Assembly: GCA_012064415.1 (NCBI GenBank)
Contig: SSNU01000219.1
Coordinates: 62,001 to 126,000, forward strand
Source of the DNA: Gyrodactylus bullatarudis
Taxonomy: Eukaryota; Platyhelminthes; Monogenea; Gyrodactylidea; Gyrodactylidae
DNA: 64,000 bases
Reading direction: 5' to 3'
The notes under the pieces were generated by a model. It saw only the letters and a program-made list of their open reading frames with translations. It made no database searches and was not told the origin of the DNA. Each line of letters starts with the position of its first letter. Within the stretch, counting starts at the first letter, position 1. Shown here piece by piece: positions 60,401 to 64,000 of the stretch. The position numbers and the translations under genes are program-made.

Positions 60401-62429
60401 AGGAAACTTTTAGAATGTTTTTATCTCACTTTGTGAATATCAATCATGATTAGAGCGTCAAAAATATGGCCTAAAAAACTCATTTATATTGAGCAGTGTT
60501 GGATTCAGCTTTTTGGCAAAAGAAGGAAGTTAAATCAAATCTGATGAAAAAATTATAACTCTTTTCTGTCCTGATTATCTATACTTTATTATCATAGGTC
60601 AGCCTCTTGTATTATTCTATTCTCTCATCTGATTGGACAAAACTGATAGGTATGAGATCATGAAAGTATATAAATAGTAATTTGTTTTTTGACAAACTTG
60701 TCGTACCACTGAAGAAGGCGTGTGAAGACAATCACCGTGGAAACGTTTGGATGACCATGGCTGAGAATTCTAATATTGACCTAAGTTTTAATAAATTTTA
60801 TTATAAAACTTTTAGAATGTTTTTATCTCACTTTGTGAATATCAATCATGATTAGAGCGTAAAAAATATGGGCTAAAAAACTCATTTATAGGCGCTTATG
60901 AAAAGGCACTAATTTTTTTGGGTCATATTATATGACTTGTAAAATTTCCCTACTACTTATGAGTCAATTTTAATGAAAAAAAATGATTTGCTTTGGTTGG
61001 CAGTGCAACTTCAAATATTACAATATAAAGCTAATTGATATGAAGTTGGGAATCTATGATTTTTACAGAAATCTCGATATTTTCATCAAGAATTCGAATT
61101 TGTTAAAGATTTTCTAGAGTCCTACTCATGCTTCCCACTTTTACAATCTGAAGAGAAAAAATCTGAAAAAAAAATATTTTTATGGAATGTATGGTCATTT
61201 TTCAAATTCCCATTTGGCGCCAAAATCCCATTTTTTCGAACTTTAAGCTGAAAATTTTTTCTGATTATTCCAATGTACTTTATTTGTTTAATATACCTTA
61301 CTTGTAAAATATGACTTATATGACTTTTTGATGCTCTAATCATGATAGAATCTTTAAATTTTTAGTCTTTGATGCAAGTAGTAACTACATAATTTACGCA
61401 ACCATGACCGGCATACGAATGTTTAATCTTGCTACAAGACATGTCCAGAGGAGTGTCGGAGGACCGGAAAATCTCCGATTTATGCAATTAATTCTCTTAC
61501 CTCCATGTTCAGTTGACATGGCCACAAGTCAGACAATGGCAGCAATGCTGGGTGGTTCAGATTCCATATCTATGCCAAATTTAGATTTAGTTGCAATCAG
61601 TTCCGGTCATCAGAATGCCACTCTAAGTTCAATCAACAATGCAGCCAATACAGCTACACCGATTTTATTGTGTACTGCATTTAAAAAGAATCGTTTTTAT
61701 TTGTTTACGAATAAGGAGCCGCACGACCTCAAGAATGAGTAAGTTTTTCCTCAATATTCTAAAAAACAAAATTAACTTTATTCTTTCAGATTCGAAATAA
61801 CCGGTAAAGGAAATGCCTTAACAGCAACTCAGACTAGTACCTCAACCACTGGAAGTGAGCGTGATATCTTCAATGAGAAACCAACCAAGGAAGAAGTTAT
61901 TGCTGCTACCAGAGATTCAGCTTCTACTGCTACTCGACTTGCTGGTAGTGCAATTCTTCATACGACCCTAGGTGATATTCACATTCGCCTGTTCCCTCGT
62001 GAATGTCCGACAGCTGTGGAAAATTTTGTTGGTCATTCAAGATCTGGTTATTACAACGGTCATATATTCCATAGAATCATCAAAGGTTTTATGATTCAGA
62101 CAGGTTGTCCTCTTGGAACTGGCACTGGAGGTAAATCCATCTGGGGAAATGAATTCAAAGACGAATTTCATCCTTCCTTACGTTTTGATCGCCCCTACAC
62201 TGTGAGCATGGCCAATTGTGGGCCAAACACAAATGGATCCCAGTTTTTCATAACAGTAGCGCCTACACCATGGCTTGATAACAAACATACAATTTTCGGA
62301 CGCGTCGTCAAAGGTATGGAAGTGGTTGCAAAAATATCTAATTTGAAGACCCATCCCAAGACTGAGAAGCCTACAGAAGATGTAAATATCATTTCTATTT
62401 CCATTAAAGATCTTGGAGTTGGTCAATGA
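54404..62429 (+). CDS. PPWD1: PPWD1, WD-repeat cyclophilin of the spliceosome
   Basis: Twelve exons give 728 aa: 54404-54422, 54480-54707, 56045-56147, 56214-56317, 56951-57046, 57113-57200, 58770-58902, 59361-59588, 59780-59860, 59918-60011, 61366-61738, 61790-62429. An acidic/Asn-rich start is followed by [59 protein letters not shown] (WD repeats), [13 protein letters not shown] and a C-terminal cyclophilin domain with [21 protein letters not shown] and [14 protein letters not shown], all catalytic residues kept. PPWD1 is a nuclear peptidyl-prolyl isomerase of spliceosome C complexes. The introns after exons 3 and 4 start with GC (GCAAGT). The start lies only 20 bp after the PIGW stop; exon 1 (7 codons) is tentative, ATG 54515 being the alternative. 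Confidence 0.9.
55051..55189. repeat. Short hairpin repeat in a PPWD1 intron
   Basis: Arms of about 40 bp (55051-55090 and 55142-55189) are inverted copies: TTTATAATCAAATGCGCATT at the left pairs with AATGGGCATTTGGTTATTAT at the right, and both contain GGATCATCAGT or its complement. The loop is about 50 bp. It may be a solo foldback relic. Confidence 0.65.
56395..56835. repeat. Foldback family A, degenerate copy
   Basis: Blocks such as TTTCAAACTTTGAGCTGGAA, TTGATTTAAAAGTGAAAG and, inverted, CTCTTAAATCAATAAAATTT and CTCAAATTTTGAAAAAATTG match the inner arms of the family A elements. Outer ends are lost. It lies in the intron that starts with GC at 56318. Confidence 0.5.
60404..60889. repeat. 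Direct repeats flanking a ~320-bp segment
   Basis: About 84 bp (60404-60487) beginning AAACTTTTAGAATGTTTTTA are repeated almost exactly at about 60806-60889. The segment between contains a TATA-like TATATAAATAG (about 60668) and the block CACTGAAGAAGGCGTGTG...GTGGAAACGTTTGG. Directly repeated ends with a promoter-like core resemble a retroelement terminal structure, but no coding part is present. It lies in a PPWD1 intron. Confidence 0.6.
61025..61275. repeat. Foldback family A, left-arm copy
   Basis: Starts AAAGCTAATTGATATGAAGT and follows the left arm of family A (GGGAATCTATGATTTTTACA, TCATCAAGAATTCGAATTTG) to about the centre (CGAACTTTAAGCTGAAAATT), then stops. The right arm is missing. 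Confidence 0.6.
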
Positions 62430-62757
62430 AACTGGTCTAAACTAAAAAATTTAAAATAAACTATATTTTGTCAAAAAAGAAGAATTTTTTTTCTTTTATT
62501 AAACCTAAGGAGTTTAGATCATAGGAATGATTTTTTTCTAATTTTTAGTTGTATTTATTTTTCGTTAATAAAAATTTTTAACATGAAGAAATTTTTACAT
62601 TAATTTATCAAAAAAATTACAACCTTGATTTTCTTTATTGTTGAAGACAATCTTTCGACAACATCTTTGGGACGGGTAATCTAATAGTAGAGTTTTTAAA
62701 AATAAATGTATATGAAAATCAATAGTGAAAATGTCATTCTATAAATTGGCTCCTTCC
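62430..62757. other. Convergent intergenic region PPWD1 / BTAF1
   Basis: 3' flanks of two convergent genes, AT-rich. Nothing else recognised. Confidence 0.5.
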
Positions 62758-64000
62758 TTAATAGGTAATTTTACTAATAAAATTCTCAAAGGAATACTCT
62801 TCGCTGTACTGTAACTCTTCGTCAAGATTATCCTCATCTTGTTGTGATTTTGAGCCTCTTGTGATTTGTTCAAAGGTCACATCTTTATTGGACATGTTGT
62901 CTAGAATGGAGCCATCCTTTGAGCCTAACTGTGATTGCGTACCACTAAAGGTTGTATTATCTGTATTTATTATGCTGTTAGCGAGATGGGATTTGAATTT
63001 CTGTAGAGACAATATCTCCTCTTCAATAGTATGCTTTGTAATGAGTCTATAGACATTAACTGTTCGATGTTGGCCAATTCTATGAGCACGATCCATTGCC
63101 TTGAGAAAAATAATAAAATTAGAGTCATTTATAACAGTTAATATAAATATTCAATTTCTAGTAGAGCCAAATAGAGAACAAACCTGCTGATCTTTGGTTG
63201 GATTCCAATCATTTTCCACAAAAATCACAGTATCAGCCCCAGTTAAATTTAAACCAAGACCACCAATAGAAGTTGTAAGTAGAAGGACATCGATTGTTAT
63301 ATCAGAATTGAACGATTGGACCATAGAAAATCGATCTTTTGAGTTCAAGTCGCTAGTCATCTTTAGATAGGATATCAAAGGAAAATGATTCCTAAAGTTG
63401 AGGAAATTAATAAATGATAGAATTGATTATTCTCAGTGGTACTCACTCCAAGAGGCTTTGGACAAGATTGAGCATCTTTTTAGTCTTTGTGAAAATCAGG
63501 AGACGATGAGAACTAACCAGGTCCTGTCGGCGTTCATTGTTAACATAATACTGATCGGAAGATTGAGTGTTATTTTCTGGTTGAGTAGAGGAACCCTCGC
63601 GGAAACCACACTCGGTTAATAATTGTCTGAAGATATTTTTATAGTTTTATAAATTTTTAAAATCGATTAGTCAAAAATAAACCTACATTAAAGCGACAAG
63701 TTTACCACTAAGATTGATATCATCAAGACCAGAATATGAACCTGATTCAAGTTCAGTTTGTGCCCAAGAGTAGAGGGGATGATTTTGTCCCTTCTCGTGA
63801 CCTAGAACAAGGCTTGGGTGATTACAGACAGCCTGCAAGTATTGAATTCTCTCAAAGCCAAATGTTTTCTTTGAGTCAACGGAATTTTGTTGTTCTTCAT
63901 TGTCGGTTTGAGAGTTCTTTGAAAACTCGTACAATCTACGCTGAATAGGAGTTAGTTCACAAATGTAATCCTGAATAATCTTTGGTGGCAAATCTTTGAG
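62758..64000 (-). CDS. BTAF1: BTAF1/Mot1 SNF2-family ATPase, C-terminal part (cut by window end)
   Basis: Four exons are visible: about 63684-64000, 63447-63630, 63184-63389 and 62758-63099. Reading from the window end: [86 protein letters not shown], then [20 protein letters not shown] (motif VI) and the acidic end [14 protein letters not shown]. The helicase C lobe and this last motif (YDSEYSLENF in vertebrates) fit BTAF1 better than other SNF2 proteins. BTAF1/Mot1 removes TBP from DNA using ATP. The ATPase N lobe and HEAT repeats are beyond the window. The block that normally reads YLRLDGS is YLKMTSD here. Confidence 0.88.

Noticed and set aside
60690..60760. Hammerhead ribozyme-like order GTC ... 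CTGAAGA ... GAAAC
   Set aside because: Stem II next to the CTGAAGA core does not pair and stem III is weak, so the core motif match alone is not enough.
1..64000. CRISPR arrays, bacterial operons, riboswitches or rRNA
   Set aside because: The window is animal nuclear DNA with introns; no regularly spaced identical repeats or rRNA-like stretches were seen.

Overview
This is animal nuclear DNA. It is AT-rich, its genes have spliceosomal introns, and it carries DNA-transposon and foldback-repeat debris. The gene set (ESRP/fusilli splicing factor, FOXN2/3 forkhead factor, axonemal DNAH5/8 heavy chain, LSM14, eIF2alpha, PIGW, PPWD1, BTAF1, LysRS, MPC2) is metazoan. The outer-arm dynein heavy chain implies motile cilia or flagellated sperm. 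Many introns, fixed by homology and reading frame, are only 26-34 nt long. Such tiny introns are reported for dicyemids and for 5' introns of parasitic flatworms, but the sequence alone does not settle the phylum.

Layout. 1-5.1 kb: repeat-rich DNA with the 3' end of a piggyBac transposase gene, a decayed repeat-protein fragment, an inverted duplication and possible unknown exons. 5.1-6.7 kb (minus): a complete EXOG/ENDOG-type nuclease with a signal-peptide-like N-terminus. 7.5-15.7 kb (minus): an ESRP/fusilli gene of 8 exons; its fifth intron holds a 2,195-bp piggyBac element with perfect 14-bp TIRs and TTAA target duplications, whose transposase is broken. 16.4-21.0 kb: two tight divergent pairs, UPF0390/MPC2 and LSM14/lysyl-tRNA synthetase, the latter with an apparent mitochondrial presequence. 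21.6-43.2 kb (minus): one very large DNAH5/8-type dynein heavy chain gene whose introns carry several foldback elements. 43.4-50.0 kb (plus): FOXN2/3-type forkhead gene with a long C-terminus. 50.8-54.4 kb: eIF2alpha and PIGW as a third divergent pair, followed almost directly by PPWD1 (54.4-62.4 kb, plus), which uses two GC-AG introns. 62.8-64 kb (minus): C-terminal ATPase part of BTAF1/Mot1, cut by the window end.

The genes do not form one pathway; most are housekeeping genes for RNA, translation and chromatin. The recurrent architecture is close head-to-head pairing, with about 80-235 bp between start codons. The most distinctive signals are the ultra-short introns, the GC-AG introns of PPWD1, the dual-start LysRS beside LSM14, a palindrome shared by different piggyBac ends, and two foldback families, one with 11-13-bp flanking duplications. 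No CRISPR array, rRNA or convincing tRNA was seen. Exon borders were worked out by hand from frame, splice signals and family alignment; for ESRP, EXOG, LSM14, LysRS, eIF2alpha, PIGW, PPWD1 and FOXN the exon lengths sum to a whole number of codons.
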